41,652 bases of DNA, from positions 1 to 41,652 of the forward strand of contig PLZV01000021.1 of NCBI GenBank assembly GCA_003152315.1. Reading direction: 5' to 3'. Numbering within the stretch: position 1 is the first letter of the stretch; each line of letters opens with the position of its first letter. The notes under the pieces were generated by a model. It did not search any database, was not told where the DNA came from, and saw only the letters and a list, made by a program, of their open reading frames with translations. This stretch comes from Verrucomicrobiota bacterium (lineage in GTDB: Bacteria > Verrucomicrobiota > Verrucomicrobiia > Palsa-1439). Shown here one piece after another: positions 1 through 7,522 of this stretch. Made by a program: the position numbers and the translations under genes.

Positions 1-563
1 CGCGTCAGTTGTTCGCGCCCGCGTTCGGCCGTGATGACGGCGGTCACGCCCTTGTCCTTGAGCCAGCGGAAGAGCCGGCGCAACTCGGCGCGCAGGATGG
101 CCTCGTTGCGCAGGCCGGCGAACAGCGCTTCAATCGTATCCAGGACCACGCGCTTGGCGCCGATGGAATCAATCGCATGATTGAGCCGGACGAACAACCC
201 TTCCAGGTCATACTCGCCGCTCTCGTGGATTTCACTGGGCTCGACGTGGACGTAGTCGAGCATGATTTTTTTGCGCCGGACCAGGCCCGCCAAATCAAAT
301 CCGAGCGACGCGACGTTGGCCTTCAACTCCGCTTCCGTCTCCTCGAAGGTCATGAACACGCCCGGCTCGCCGAACTGCACCGCGCCGCGCACGAGGAATT
401 CCGCGGCCAACAGCGTCTTGCCGCACCCCGCGCCGCCGCAGACCAGCGTGGGCCGCCCCCGCGGCAACCCGCCGTCGGTAATTTCGTCGAGACCCTGGAT
501 GCCCGTCGGACACTTGGGCAAACGAGCCGTTGGAGAGGTGGATTTGGAGCCGTCTGTTTTCAT
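1..563 (-). CDS. KaiC-type RecA-like ATPase, N-terminal 187 residues (runs off left edge)
   Basis: Reading minus from an ATG at 563, the frame is open to the window edge. It opens MKTDGSKSTSPTARLPKCPT and continues GIQGLDEITDGGLPRG, the usual N-terminus of a KaiC/RadA-type P-loop domain. The Walker A is GGAGCGKT (about residues 43-50), the acidic pair after the second strand is FMTFEET, and the Walker B strand is RVVLDTIEALF. KaiC-family proteins are ATP-driven hexameric switches that pair with kinases or phosphatases. Whether one or two ATPase domains exist cannot be seen. The start lies 44 bp after the upstream kinase stop, and a 13-codon ORF (MKRITALLKDALE) ends over the ATG, which suggests translational coupling. 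It is the third gene of the minus-strand operon from 2471. Confidence 0.88.
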   Translation of the reverse strand, partial: MKTDGSKSTSPTARLPKCPTGIQGLDEITDGGLPRGRPTLVCGGAGCGKTLLAAEFLVRGAVQFGEPGVFMTFEETEAELKANVASLGFDLAGLVRRKKIMLDYVHVEPSEIHESGEYDLEGLFVRLNHAIDSIGAKRVVLDTIEALFAGLRNEAILRAELRRLFRWLKDKGVTAVITAERGREQLT

Positions 564-606
564 TCAAGAGCATCCTTCAGCAGGGCAGTGATGCGTTTCA
601 TAAATA

Positions 607-1740
607 CTAGGTCCCCTTGCCGTTCGTGAACGGAATCTGCGCCCGGATGGTCGTGCCTTTGCCGGGCGCGGATTCGACCCGAAAGCTGCCCCCGACCATC
701 TCCACACGTTCGCGCATGCCAAGCAACCCCAATCGCTTGTTTTTCCTGGCATTCAACATTCGATCCACCTGAAAGGACTTGCCGTCGTCCTTGATCTTCA
801 TGCAAATACTGTGCGGAAGTTTCTCGATGCTCACGTCCACCAGGCTGGCTTGCGCGTGGCGGGCGACATTGGTGAGCGCTTCCTGGGCGACGCGATACAG
901 CACCGTGCGCTTGTCGCCAGCCAGTTTTTCAACCGCCGCAAATACCGTCAAATGAATGTGGATGCCGGTCCGTTTCGCAAGGCTTTTCACGAAGGAATGA
1001 AGGGCGGGAATCAGTCCCAGGTCGTCCAATACTGTCGGACGCAATTCCCGCGCAAACCGATGCACAATGTCCACCGACTTTTCGACCATCCGTTGCGTGC
1101 GGGCGATCTTTTTCTGGAGGCCTTTGACATTGGTCGTGGCCTCCGTTTTAAGTGTCGCCAGTTGGACATTGATGCCGGTCAAGGTCTGCGCGATTTCATC
1201 ATGCAGCTCGCGGCTGATCTTCTTGCGTTCTTCCTCCTGCGCCAACAGGAGCTGGCGGGTCAGGTACCGCAATTGTTCCTGCATGTCCCACGACTGCACC
1301 AACAACTGGTTGTAGTGTCGCTCGCTTTTCCGGAGGGATTCCTCCACGTCCTTCCGCTGGAGGATTTCCCGTTTCAACTGCCGGTTCGAGACTGTCAGAT
1401 CCTCGCTGCGCTGGCATAACCTCTGGTTGAGTCGACCGAAGTGGGCGTTGGCTTCCCGTGCGGTGCGATGAGTTTTCTCGATCGGGGTGATGGCCTCGGC
1501 AAAAAAATTCCCCGCCCGCCGAACCATCGAATCCCGGGTGCCGGGGGAATCGCTCGGCAACACCAGGGCAATCAACGCTTGCTCGTGAATCCGGGCCAGG
1601 TCCAGCGTCTCCAGCCCGTAAGTCATGGCCCGCCGTCCCAGCCCCTGCGCCGGTTGCAAGCTCGCTCGCGGACCTTTCTTCAAGTAGCTCCGCAACGCCG
1701 CCACATAGCGTCGCGACAACCCGGTCAATGTACGTGTCAT
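607..1740 (-). CDS. Sensor histidine kinase, HisKA_3/HATPase type, with RsbU_N-like N-terminus
   Basis: This is a 377-residue cytoplasmic kinase with no membrane segment. Residues 1-110 are helical (LGRRAMTYGLETLDLARIHE, then FFAEAITPIEKTHRTAREAN) and resemble the N-terminal module of RsbU-type phosphatases and similar KaiC-linked kinases. A coiled coil follows. The DHp segment has the NarL-partner H-box KISRELHDEIAQTLTGIN (His near residue 195). The ATPase domain has the N-box VAQEALTNVARHA, DDG, and GLLGMRERVEMVGG. The expected partner is a NarL/FixJ-type regulator, but none is encoded in the window. It lies 11 bp after its kinase-less paralogue and 44 bp before kaiC, so it probably works with both. 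Confidence 0.92.
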   Translation of the reverse strand: MTRTLTGLSRRYVAALRSYLKKGPRASLQPAQGLGRRAMTYGLETLDLARIHEQALIALVLPSDSPGTRDSMVRRAGNFFAEAITPIEKTHRTAREANAHFGRLNQRLCQRSEDLTVSNRQLKREILQRKDVEESLRKSERHYNQLLVQSWDMQEQLRYLTRQLLLAQEEERKKISRELHDEIAQTLTGINVQLATLKTEATTNVKGLQKKIARTQRMVEKSVDIVHRFARELRPTVLDDLGLIPALHSFVKSLAKRTGIHIHLTVFAAVEKLAGDKRTVLYRVAQEALTNVARHAQASLVDVSIEKLPHSICMKIKDDGKSFQVDRMLNARKNKRLGLLGMRERVEMVGGSFRVESAPGKGTTIRAQIPFTNGKGT

Positions 1741-1751
1741 GCTATTCGCCG

Positions 1752-2471
1752 TTACGTGTCATGCTCTTTGCCGAGTTCATCAACGAACCGACCCAAAGTT
1801 TTCTTGGATTTTTCCACAAGGCGTTGCGTGTTGGCGATCTCTTTCTTGAGGCCTTTGCTATCGACCGTGCCCTCCTGTTTCAACGCCAACAGTCGCACAT
1901 TGATTCCCAACAATGTCTGGGCGATTTCATCATGCAACTCGCGGCTGATCTTCTTGCGCGTATCCTCCTGCGCCAACAGATTCTGATGGGTCAGTTCTCG
2001 TAAATGCTCCTGCACGAGACGCGATTGCTTCAGCAAATTGGTACGATGTTTCTTGCTTTTCTTAAGGGCCTCCTCCGCGGCCTTGCGCTGGACGATTCCC
2101 CGTTTCAAGTGGCGGCCAGAGGCGGCCAGTTCCACCGTGCGTCGGCCCAGTGTCTTCGTTAGTCGACTCAGGTCACCGCTGGTCTCCCGCGCGGCACGAT
2201 GAGTCGTTTCGATCGGGGTGACGGCCTCTACAAAAAAGATTCCCGCCCGCTTGATCGTCCCATTCTTGGTACTGGAGGAATGGCTTGGCAACAACAGTCT
2301 TGCGAGGGCGATCTCGTGAATCCGGGCCAGGTCCAGCGTCTCCAGCCCGAGGTCCATGGCTTTGCGTCCCAGGCCGCGCGCCGGCTGCAGGCTGGCTCGA
2401 CGCCCTAGCTTTAAATGTTTACGCAGGGCCGTCACATACTCTCGCGACAATCTGGTCAACTTGGTTTCCAT
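1752..2471 (-). CDS. Histidine-kinase-like protein lacking the ATPase domain (paralogue of the next gene)
   Basis: This 239-residue protein aligns along its whole length with the first ~240 residues of the kinase at 607-1740. Shared parts are the RsbU_N-like module (LGRKAMDLGLETLDLARIHE, FFVEAVTPIETTHRAARE), the coiled coil and the H-box KISRELHDEIAQTLLGIN with its histidine. It stops just after the second DHp helix (QRLVEKSKKTLGRFVDELGK) and has no N, G1 or G2 boxes, so it cannot bind ATP as a classical kinase. The stop falls inside a 13-bp direct repeat shared with the start of the next gene. It could heterodimerise with the full kinase or be trans-phosphorylated. It is the first gene of the operon and has the 22-bp upstream element about 60 bp before its ATG. 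Confidence 0.85.
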   Translation of the reverse strand: METKLTRLSREYVTALRKHLKLGRRASLQPARGLGRKAMDLGLETLDLARIHEIALARLLLPSHSSSTKNGTIKRAGIFFVEAVTPIETTHRAARETSGDLSRLTKTLGRRTVELAASGRHLKRGIVQRKAAEEALKKSKKHRTNLLKQSRLVQEHLRELTHQNLLAQEDTRKKISRELHDEIAQTLLGINVRLLALKQEGTVDSKGLKKEIANTQRLVEKSKKTLGRFVDELGKEHDT

Positions 2472-2530
2472 AGTCTATGCCGAATCCGTTGACATTAACC
2501 TGTGTAACCATCTGATAATTGCTGCAAGCC

Positions 2531-2552
2531 GTCTATGGGGTAATACCCTACC
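2531..2552 (-). promoter_or_regulatory. 22-bp shared upstream element, copy 3 (before the kinase/KaiC operon)
   Basis: On the minus strand it reads GGTAGGGT, then ATTACC, then CCATAGAC, and contains the near-palindrome GGGTATTACCC. It matches copies at 3631-3652 and 5834-5855 at 19 of 22 positions or slightly fewer. It ends about 60 bp before the ATG at 2471. It could be an activator site (for example for a NarL-type regulator) or an alternative sigma factor promoter. The role is inferred. Confidence 0.5.
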
Positions 2553-2595
2553 CAATTGCCCGGTTCATCCACTCCCGGCGGCTGGGTCATGGCCG

Positions 2596-3495
2596 TCAGC
2601 GCAAACGGAGTGTCGGGGTGCCATCGAGGCGTTTGGATAAATCGATGGGATCACCAACGGAAACTTCCTCGGGATTCACCTGATAAGCCCAGATTTCAAA
2701 GTGCGTGAGCTTGGCCTCGCCGTAGATGGTCCCAAACGCGCCATCCACGGCATCCAAACCGTGGGCCACCTTGACGCGCCCGATGCGCGGGACATTGTAG
2801 CGTGGGTCAAACGTGAACCACTCCTGCCCCAGGTAGACTTCACAATAGCCATGGAAATCCATCGGCACGCCCGAATCGACGTACGCAATGTCCGGCAAGT
2901 GGCCCGTCACGTAGCGGGCGGGCAGATTAAAGGCGCGGCACAAAGCAATGGCCACATGCGCGAAGTCGCGACAGACGCCGTAACGCCGTTCGATCACTTC
3001 CGACGCCGAAAGGTCCGTGCGCCCGGGACCGAAGCGGTATTCGATGTTGGTGTGGATCCAATCGCAGATGGCCTGCACCCGCGGGAGACCGTGGGGGATC
3101 GGCCCGAAAATATTCCAGGCGAAATTCAGCAGTTTATCGGAATCGCAATAGCGGCTGGGTAACGTGTAGCGCAATAACTCCGTAGGCAGTTGTGCCACCG
3201 GCACGGCGTCCACCGCTCCCTCGCGGTTATCGGACAAAGAAGAAACGGCGCCCAGGGCGTCATGACGAATGTCGTTGCGCCCTGGCATGAGCATTGAGCG
3301 ACAGGTGATGTTGCCGTAAGAATCCTGGAATTCGTAGGACGGGAGACCGATCCCGAACGAGAGTTTCTCCTGGTACACGAGAACCTTGCCTTCGAGTCGC
3401 GGTTTCAGCACGAAAAACGCCGGGGTCGGCACCGAGGTTTCATAGGTTATATGGCAGCCGACTCGGACGGTAAGATTCAGGGGGGCCCAGTTCAT
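2596..3495 (-). CDS. Transglutaminase-like (papain-fold) protein
   Basis: A 299-residue protein with an N-terminal beta-rich region (about 1-140) and a transglutaminase core. The catalytic cysteine is in ERRYGVCRDFAHVAIALCRA. The histidine is in MDFHGYCEVYLGQEWFTFDPR, whose terminal Asp completes the Cys-His-Asp triad. It ends in a short tail with the motif GDPIDLSKRLDGTP. Proteins of this family act as cysteine peptidases or transamidases on unknown substrates. There is no signal peptide, so it is probably cytoplasmic. It has its own start at 3495 and lies upstream of the kinase operon on the same strand, with 124 bp between them. The specific substrate cannot be told. Confidence 0.88.
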   Translation of the reverse strand: MNWAPLNLTVRVGCHITYETSVPTPAFFVLKPRLEGKVLVYQEKLSFGIGLPSYEFQDSYGNITCRSMLMPGRNDIRHDALGAVSSLSDNREGAVDAVPVAQLPTELLRYTLPSRYCDSDKLLNFAWNIFGPIPHGLPRVQAICDWIHTNIEYRFGPGRTDLSASEVIERRYGVCRDFAHVAIALCRAFNLPARYVTGHLPDIAYVDSGVPMDFHGYCEVYLGQEWFTFDPRYNVPRIGRVKVAHGLDAVDGAFGTIYGEAKLTHFEIWAYQVNPEEVSVGDPIDLSKRLDGTPTLRLR

Positions 3496-3630
3496 GAGTC
3501 GTTGTTTGGGTCAATTCTTCAGAATCGCCCCGCTGTCATTTGGTCAACGTCCGCTTCATCATTACATTGTATGACAAATCTTCGCGCTCACAACAAGGCG
3601 TTCAACGTTGTTGTACCGGCCAGAATCCCT

Positions 3631-3652
3631 GGTAGGGTTTTGCCCCATAGCC
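3631..3652 (+). promoter_or_regulatory. 22-bp shared upstream element, copy 1 (before the DUF948/YtxH operon)
   Basis: It reads GGTAGGGT, TTTGCC, CCATAGCC. It lies 120 bp before the ATG at 3773 and matches copy 2 at 19 of 22 positions. It sits in the 277-bp gap between the divergent transglutaminase-like gene and the DUF948 gene. Confidence 0.5.
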
Positions 3653-3772
3653 GCGAACCAACCCAGGCCGTACCGTGCTGGCAATGATGGACATAAGAGT
3701 GGTCTCTGCGGTAAAGAGCCATAATTCGTTGCGGCGTGAGGGCCGAAGGTTTAAATTTACGCGAGGAGCTAT

Positions 3773-4207
3773 ATGATAATGTCTACTGCATTACAAGTGG
3801 CCTTGTTCGTCGCATCCGTCGCTTTCACCGTCCTGGTTATCTGCCTCATTCCCATCGTCTTTCAGGCGCGGCGCAAGGTGGAGCAACTGGTGATCACCGC
3901 CGGTGAATTGAAGGAAAAACTTCAGGCTCTCGTGGAGGACAGCCATGAGATGGTGCGGAACGTAACCGAACTCTCGACGCGGGCCAACCAGCAACTGGAC
4001 GAAGTGAGCCGCGTGGTACAGACCACGCGCCAATGGGCCGAGCGGGCCGACCGGCTCGTGAACGAGGTCGGATCGGCCATTGAGCCGCCGGTGCATTCGT
4101 TGGTTCGGAACATGAACCTCTTCCGCACCGGGATCGCCACCTTTCTGCAGTTTTTATCACACCGAAATCAGCACAACCAAACAACGAAGGAGTCAGATCA
4201 TGTCTGA
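3773..4207 (+). CDS. DUF948-like membrane-anchored coiled-coil protein
   Basis: A 144-residue protein with one N-terminal membrane helix (about residues 6-29, ALQVALFVASVAFTVLVICL). A long amphipathic coiled coil (VEQLVITAGELKEKLQALVE through RADRLVNEVG) follows, as in DUF948 general-stress proteins. GAGGAG lies 5 bases before the chosen ATG. The last 8 bases overlap the start of the YtxH gene, so the two are translationally coupled. The pair probably forms an envelope-associated stress complex, which is inferred from the family only. Copy 1 of the 22-bp element lies upstream. Confidence 0.82.
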   Translation: MIMSTALQVALFVASVAFTVLVICLIPIVFQARRKVEQLVITAGELKEKLQALVEDSHEMVRNVTELSTRANQQLDEVSRVVQTTRQWAERADRLVNEVGSAIEPPVHSLVRNMNLFRTGIATFLQFLSHRNQHNQTTKESDHV

Positions 4208-4481
4208 AAACAATTCATGCCCGGTAGGTGGTTTATTGACGGCGTTTGCCGTGGGTGCTCTCGCCGGGGCGACAATTGCCCTGCTTTACGCGCCGCGATC
4301 GGGCGAGGAGACACGAAAGTTGATCGCCGCCAAAGGCAAGGAACTTAAGGGCAAAGCGCACGACGCCATCGAGGATGCCAAGGACTTCATTGACGGGAAG
4401 AAAGCGGAAATCGCCGCCGCTGTCGAAGCCGGCAAAGAAGCCATGCGCGAAGAGCGGGCCAAACATCAGAAGAACGCGTAG
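4200..4481 (+). CDS. YtxH-like general stress protein
   Basis: A 93-residue protein with a glycine-rich hydrophobic N-terminal segment (GGLLTAFAVGALAGATIALLYAPRSGEETR). This is the hallmark of the YtxH family, including the LLYAPRSG(E)ET motif. A charged Lys/Ala/Glu-rich helix follows (KGKELKGKAHDAIEDAKDFI). AAGGAG lies 7 bases before the ATG, within the end of the DUF948 gene. In Bacillus, YtxH is part of the general stress regulon. DUF948 and YtxH commonly travel together, so the pairing supports both calls. Confidence 0.9.
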   Translation: MSENNSCPVGGLLTAFAVGALAGATIALLYAPRSGEETRKLIAAKGKELKGKAHDAIEDAKDFIDGKKAEIAAAVEAGKEAMREERAKHQKNA

Positions 4482-4557
4482 TCGTTTCGCCGTTGGTTGC
4501 GAGTCGACGGATTGTACTGCGTCAGGCTGACCAACCGCCAGCCTTAAAGGGGCCCAA

Positions 4558-5367
4558 ATGCAAATGACCGTGAACAATGTCACCATTGGTTACACGGACG
4601 AAGGGCGCGGTGTGCCGTTGCTCTTCGTGCATGGGTTTCCACTCAGTCGGGGCGCCTGGCAGAAGCAAATCGATACGCTCCGTTCATCCTATCGGGTCAT
4701 CGCACCCGATCTGCGTGGATTCGGTGAAAGCGAGACCGGGACGGGTCCGGTCACGATGGCGCAGTACGCCGACGATCTTCACGTATTGCTCCCACAACTC
4801 AAGACGGGACCCGTAGTGTTGATCGGCCATTCCATGGGTGGTTACGTGTCGTTCGCCTTCCTGCGTCAATATCCCGAGATGGTCCGCGGCCTCATATTGG
4901 TCAGCACCAAGGCGGGCAAGGACACCCCCGAAGCCGCCGCCGGGCGGCGCGCGACGGCTGAGAAAGTGCAAGCGATGGGTGTCCCGGTCGTTATTGAGAC
5001 GATGGCGCCCAAGATGCTCGCGGCGGACAATCACGATCGGGCCATGGCGGAAGAGGTGCGCGGATTCATGGCGCCATCCAAACCCGCGGGAGTGATCGGC
5101 GCCTTGCTCGGGATGGCGGAACGACCCGATGCGACGGCAGAATTGGCCCGGATTTCCGTGCCGACCCTGGTCATCACCGGCGCGGACGATACGCTGATTT
5201 CACCGACGGAATCGGAAAAACTGGCGCAGGCGATTCCAGGCAGCCAGTTGAATATCATCCCGCAAGCAGGTCATCTCGTCGCCTTCGAACAGCCGGACAA
5301 ATTCAATCACGTGCTCGAAGGGTGGTTGGATCGTGCGGCCTTTGCCGTCCCCGTCAGCGACTTGTGA
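4558..5367 (+). CDS. Alpha/beta-fold hydrolase
   Basis: A 269-residue hydrolase with the complete fold and catalytic set. The oxyanion strand is PLLFVHGFPLSRGAW, the nucleophile elbow is LIGHSMGGY (Ser about residue 93), the acid is in VITGADDTLI, and the base is His in IPQAGHLVAFEQP. It resembles the 3-oxoadipate enol-lactonase/carboxylesterase branch, but substrate cannot be assigned. AAAGGGG lies 5-6 bases before the first ATG; a second ATG two codons later is possible. It follows the YtxH gene by 76 bp and may be co-transcribed. There is no signal peptide, so it is cytoplasmic. Confidence 0.9.
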   Translation: MQMTVNNVTIGYTDEGRGVPLLFVHGFPLSRGAWQKQIDTLRSSYRVIAPDLRGFGESETGTGPVTMAQYADDLHVLLPQLKTGPVVLIGHSMGGYVSFAFLRQYPEMVRGLILVSTKAGKDTPEAAAGRRATAEKVQAMGVPVVIETMAPKMLAADNHDRAMAEEVRGFMAPSKPAGVIGALLGMAERPDATAELARISVPTLVITGADDTLISPTESEKLAQAIPGSQLNIIPQAGHLVAFEQPDKFNHVLEGWLDRAAFAVPVSDL

Positions 5368-5504
5368 TGGCCGGACCCTCGGCTGTCGAACTCGCTCCGC
5401 CCTGCTGCGTTGACCACGCTTTCGAAGTGCGCCTTCAATCATTCAAGGCAGGATTTTGTCTATACAAAGGGGACGGCACACGGCTCACACTCAGGTGAGC
5501 AAAT

Positions 5505-5744
5505 TTGCGGACAAACCATCTCAGATTCAAAAAATCGCATTTCTCACAGATTACCAAGCCGCGCAAGTGGGGCATCGGCGAGAAATCGGGCGCCCTGGTG
5601 TGGCGGGGTGATTTCGTTGCCGCACCGATGTTGGCCTTTGCCAGGGGAGTTGACCGGATCGTGTACGGCTCGATCCTGCTTCAGGAGGTCAAGAAAGTGG
5701 TCCGCTGCTTTCAAGATGACTTGAAGGCGAAACCGCTCCGCTAA
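5505..5744 (+). CDS. Unrecognised short ORF or gene remnant in a 553-bp gap
   Basis: The gap 5368-5920 between the hydrolase and the BON gene holds one frame with coding-like third-position GC from about 5560: KWGIGEKSGALVWRGDFVAA through IVYGSILLQEVKKVVRCFQD, ending at 5744. The only start in frame is TTG at 5505, without a clear ribosome binding site. The first 20 codons look non-coding. I do not recognise the product. It may be the 3' end of a decayed gene. The rest of the gap shows only the 22-bp element at 5834. Confidence 0.3.
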   Translation: MRTNHLRFKKSHFSQITKPRKWGIGEKSGALVWRGDFVAAPMLAFARGVDRIVYGSILLQEVKKVVRCFQDDLKAKPLR

Positions 5745-5833
5745 GACACAAGCCTCTGCGCGCTCGCCCGCCCGTCTGGCTGAATTGACCTGCTGGCGCG
5801 GGCACCTTTCAGCAACCCTTTCCAGCCACACAC

Positions 5834-5855
5834 GGTAGGGTTCTGCCTTATAGCC
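5834..5855 (+). promoter_or_regulatory. 22-bp shared upstream element, copy 2 (before the BON gene)
   Basis: It reads GGTAGGGT, TCTGCC, TTATAGCC. It ends 65 bp before the ATG at 5921, a distance close to that of copy 3 to its gene. Only three positions differ from copy 1. Confidence 0.5.
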
Positions 5856-5920
5856 CGTGGCTCGCTAACCGCGTAGCTTGCCTTCAACGAAAAGACGTAC
5901 CAACAGAAAGGTGTTTAAGT

Positions 5921-6730
5921 ATGAGGAAAGTTATTAAGACAAACTACTCACTGGCGCTTGTTATGGCTGCGGGGGTTCTGGCATTCACCGCCGTGCTGGT
6001 GTTCACCAGTGGGCCCGTGCGCGCGTCCCAGACGGATGACCGCATCGAATCATCGTTCAAGAAGACCTACATGTATAAGACGTATCTGAAGGACGAACAT
6101 ATCAAAATCAGCGCCAAGGATGGAGTCGTCACCTTGTCGGGCGCCGTGGCCGATGAAACCCACAAGCCGATGGCCCAGAACGTCGCCGAAGCATTGCCTG
6201 GCGTTACGAGCGTGGACAATCAGATCACCGTCAAAGGCGAACAGCCCGCCGAGAGCTCAGATACGTGGATTAGCATGAAAGTGAAATCCGCGCTCTTGTT
6301 CCATCGCAATGTGAGCGCCTCTGCCACGGAAGTTTACCTGAAAGACGGTAATGTCACGTTGAAAGGCGAAGCCGCCACTGACGCCCAAAAGGAACTCACC
6401 ACCGAGTACGCCAAGGATGTCGACGGCGTTAAAAGCGTGAAGAACGAGATGACGGTGGCGACGACTCCGGCGAAGCCCGATGAAACATTCGGCAAAAAAA
6501 TCGATGACGCGTCCATCACGGCCGAGGTCAAAGGATCGTTGCTGTCGCACCATTCAACCAGTGTACTCAATACCAAGGTCTCGACGACCGAAGGCATAGT
6601 CACGTTGGGTGGCACGGCCAAGAACGACGCCGAGAAGGCCCTGGTAACCAAGCTCGTCACGGACATTAACGGTGTGAAGAGCGTGGTCAACAACATGACC
6701 ATTGAAGCAACCGTATCCAATAACAAGTAG
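5921..6730 (+). CDS. Exported protein with three BON domains
   Basis: A 269-residue protein with a signal peptide or anchor (about residues 8-36, hydrophobic, ending VRASQ) and three successive BON domains at roughly 38-105, 113-178 and 195-262. Each has the pattern of an amphipathic helix, V-x-G-x-V-T-L-G/K-G, and a closing G-V-x-S-V-x-N-x-(M/I)-T: VVTLSGAV...GVTSVDNQITV, NVTLKGEA...GVKSVKNEMTV and IVTLGGTA...GVKSVVNNMTI. BON proteins (OsmY-like) sit in the periplasm, bind phospholipid and protect the envelope under stress. AAAGG lies 7 bases upstream. Copy 2 of the shared element suggests control in common with the KaiC and DUF948 operons. Confidence 0.93.
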   Translation: MRKVIKTNYSLALVMAAGVLAFTAVLVFTSGPVRASQTDDRIESSFKKTYMYKTYLKDEHIKISAKDGVVTLSGAVADETHKPMAQNVAEALPGVTSVDNQITVKGEQPAESSDTWISMKVKSALLFHRNVSASATEVYLKDGNVTLKGEAATDAQKELTTEYAKDVDGVKSVKNEMTVATTPAKPDETFGKKIDDASITAEVKGSLLSHHSTSVLNTKVSTTEGIVTLGGTAKNDAEKALVTKLVTDINGVKSVVNNMTIEATVSNNK

Positions 6731-6817
6731 GTATCAACTCATTGCCGGCTGGCGCGGAGGCATGTGGGGACTGCGCCAGTCGGTAGTGAATCCAAATCAA
6801 ACCCAAAGGAGAATCCC

Positions 6818-6967
6818 ATGTTGTACACAATCGCGGTAGTACTCGTTGTCCTATGGCTGCTGGGACTGGTGACCAGTTACACGATGGGCGGGTTTATTCA
6901 CGTCCTGTTGGTGATTGCCGTCATCATGATCCTGGTCAACATCATTCAGGGTCGACGACCGGTGTAA
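6818..6967 (+). CDS. Short hydrophobic protein, lmo0937-like
   Basis: A 49-residue protein, almost entirely two membrane helices (TIAVVLVVLWLLGLVTSYTM and FIHVLLVIAVIMILVNIIQG) with a short basic tail GRRPV. The ATG at 6818 has AAAGGAGA 6 bases upstream, so it was chosen over the longer frame starting at 6764. Size and pattern match the lmo0937 family of small stress-associated membrane proteins, which often sit beside BON, YtxH and CsbD genes. It lies 87 bp after the BON gene and 38 bp before the next small membrane protein, probably in one transcript. Confidence 0.8.
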   Translation: MLYTIAVVLVVLWLLGLVTSYTMGGFIHVLLVIAVIMILVNIIQGRRPV

Positions 6968-7005
6968 GAGGCAGTTAACCGAAGAACGGAAACTGGAGGT
7001 TCGAA

Positions 7006-7218
7006 ATGAATTCAAAAACGATTGCAGCCATACTGATCGCACTGGGCATTGTAGTGCTCGCCTACTCGGGCATCACTTACAAGACCCCGGGAAAACCCGT
7101 CGATTTCTTCGGAGTGCACATCGAGACCACCCGCAGCCACTTCATCCCCCCGGTCGCCGGTGCGCTCGCGCTGGCCGGCGGGCTCGTGTTGCTTGTCGCC
7201 GGTCCCAAAAACGCCTGA
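7006..7218 (+). CDS. Small two-helix membrane protein, DUF3185-like
   Basis: A 70-residue protein. The N-terminal helix TIAAILIALGIVVLAYSGIT is followed by a short extracytoplasmic loop (YKTPGKPVDFFGVHIETTRS) and a second helix (PVAGALALAGGLVLLVAGPK). The pattern matches DUF3185-like small membrane proteins. GGAGG lies 6-8 bases before the ATG. It is probably the last gene of the BON transcript. No function is known. Confidence 0.78.
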   Translation: MNSKTIAAILIALGIVVLAYSGITYKTPGKPVDFFGVHIETTRSHFIPPVAGALALAGGLVLLVAGPKNA

Positions 7219-7522
7219 GTCAGTTTCGCGATGGCCGATTGGGCGGACGTCATCAACCGCACTACTGCGGTTGTGGCGTTCGCCCCGATCCGCGGCGGAT
7301 CCTGCCTTCTACCATCTGAAACTTGGGCGGCGAACGGTCAAGCAGCCCTGCCGTGACGGGCGACAGAAGAAATTCTTTGCGAAACAATTAGGTTATTTCT
7401 TAACCAGGCGTATGATTATGTTGGTCTCAGCGAGCTGCTTCTCTCCGACCAAACCTCGCGGCACTGCGGCGCAGCAAGGCAGCACAGTGAAATATCAACC
7501 AGTGCTGTCACGGGAGATTTCT
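7219..7522. other. 304-bp gap without a convincing gene
   Basis: A frame running from 7160 through this gap into the next gene is an artefact of the late start at 7523. The only visible structure is a short inverted repeat GGTTA-N5-TAACC near 7390. No terminator or promoter is clear. Confidence 0.4.

Noticed and set aside
3631-5855. Reading the shared 22-bp element as a sigma-54 promoter
   Set aside because: The GG to GC distance is nine, not ten, bases in copies 1 and 2, and copy 3 has AC in place of GC.
7160-7522. Longer version of the 131-residue protein starting at 7160
   Set aside because: The extension has poor codon use and overlaps the DUF3185-like gene, while the ATG at 7523 has its own ribosome binding site.
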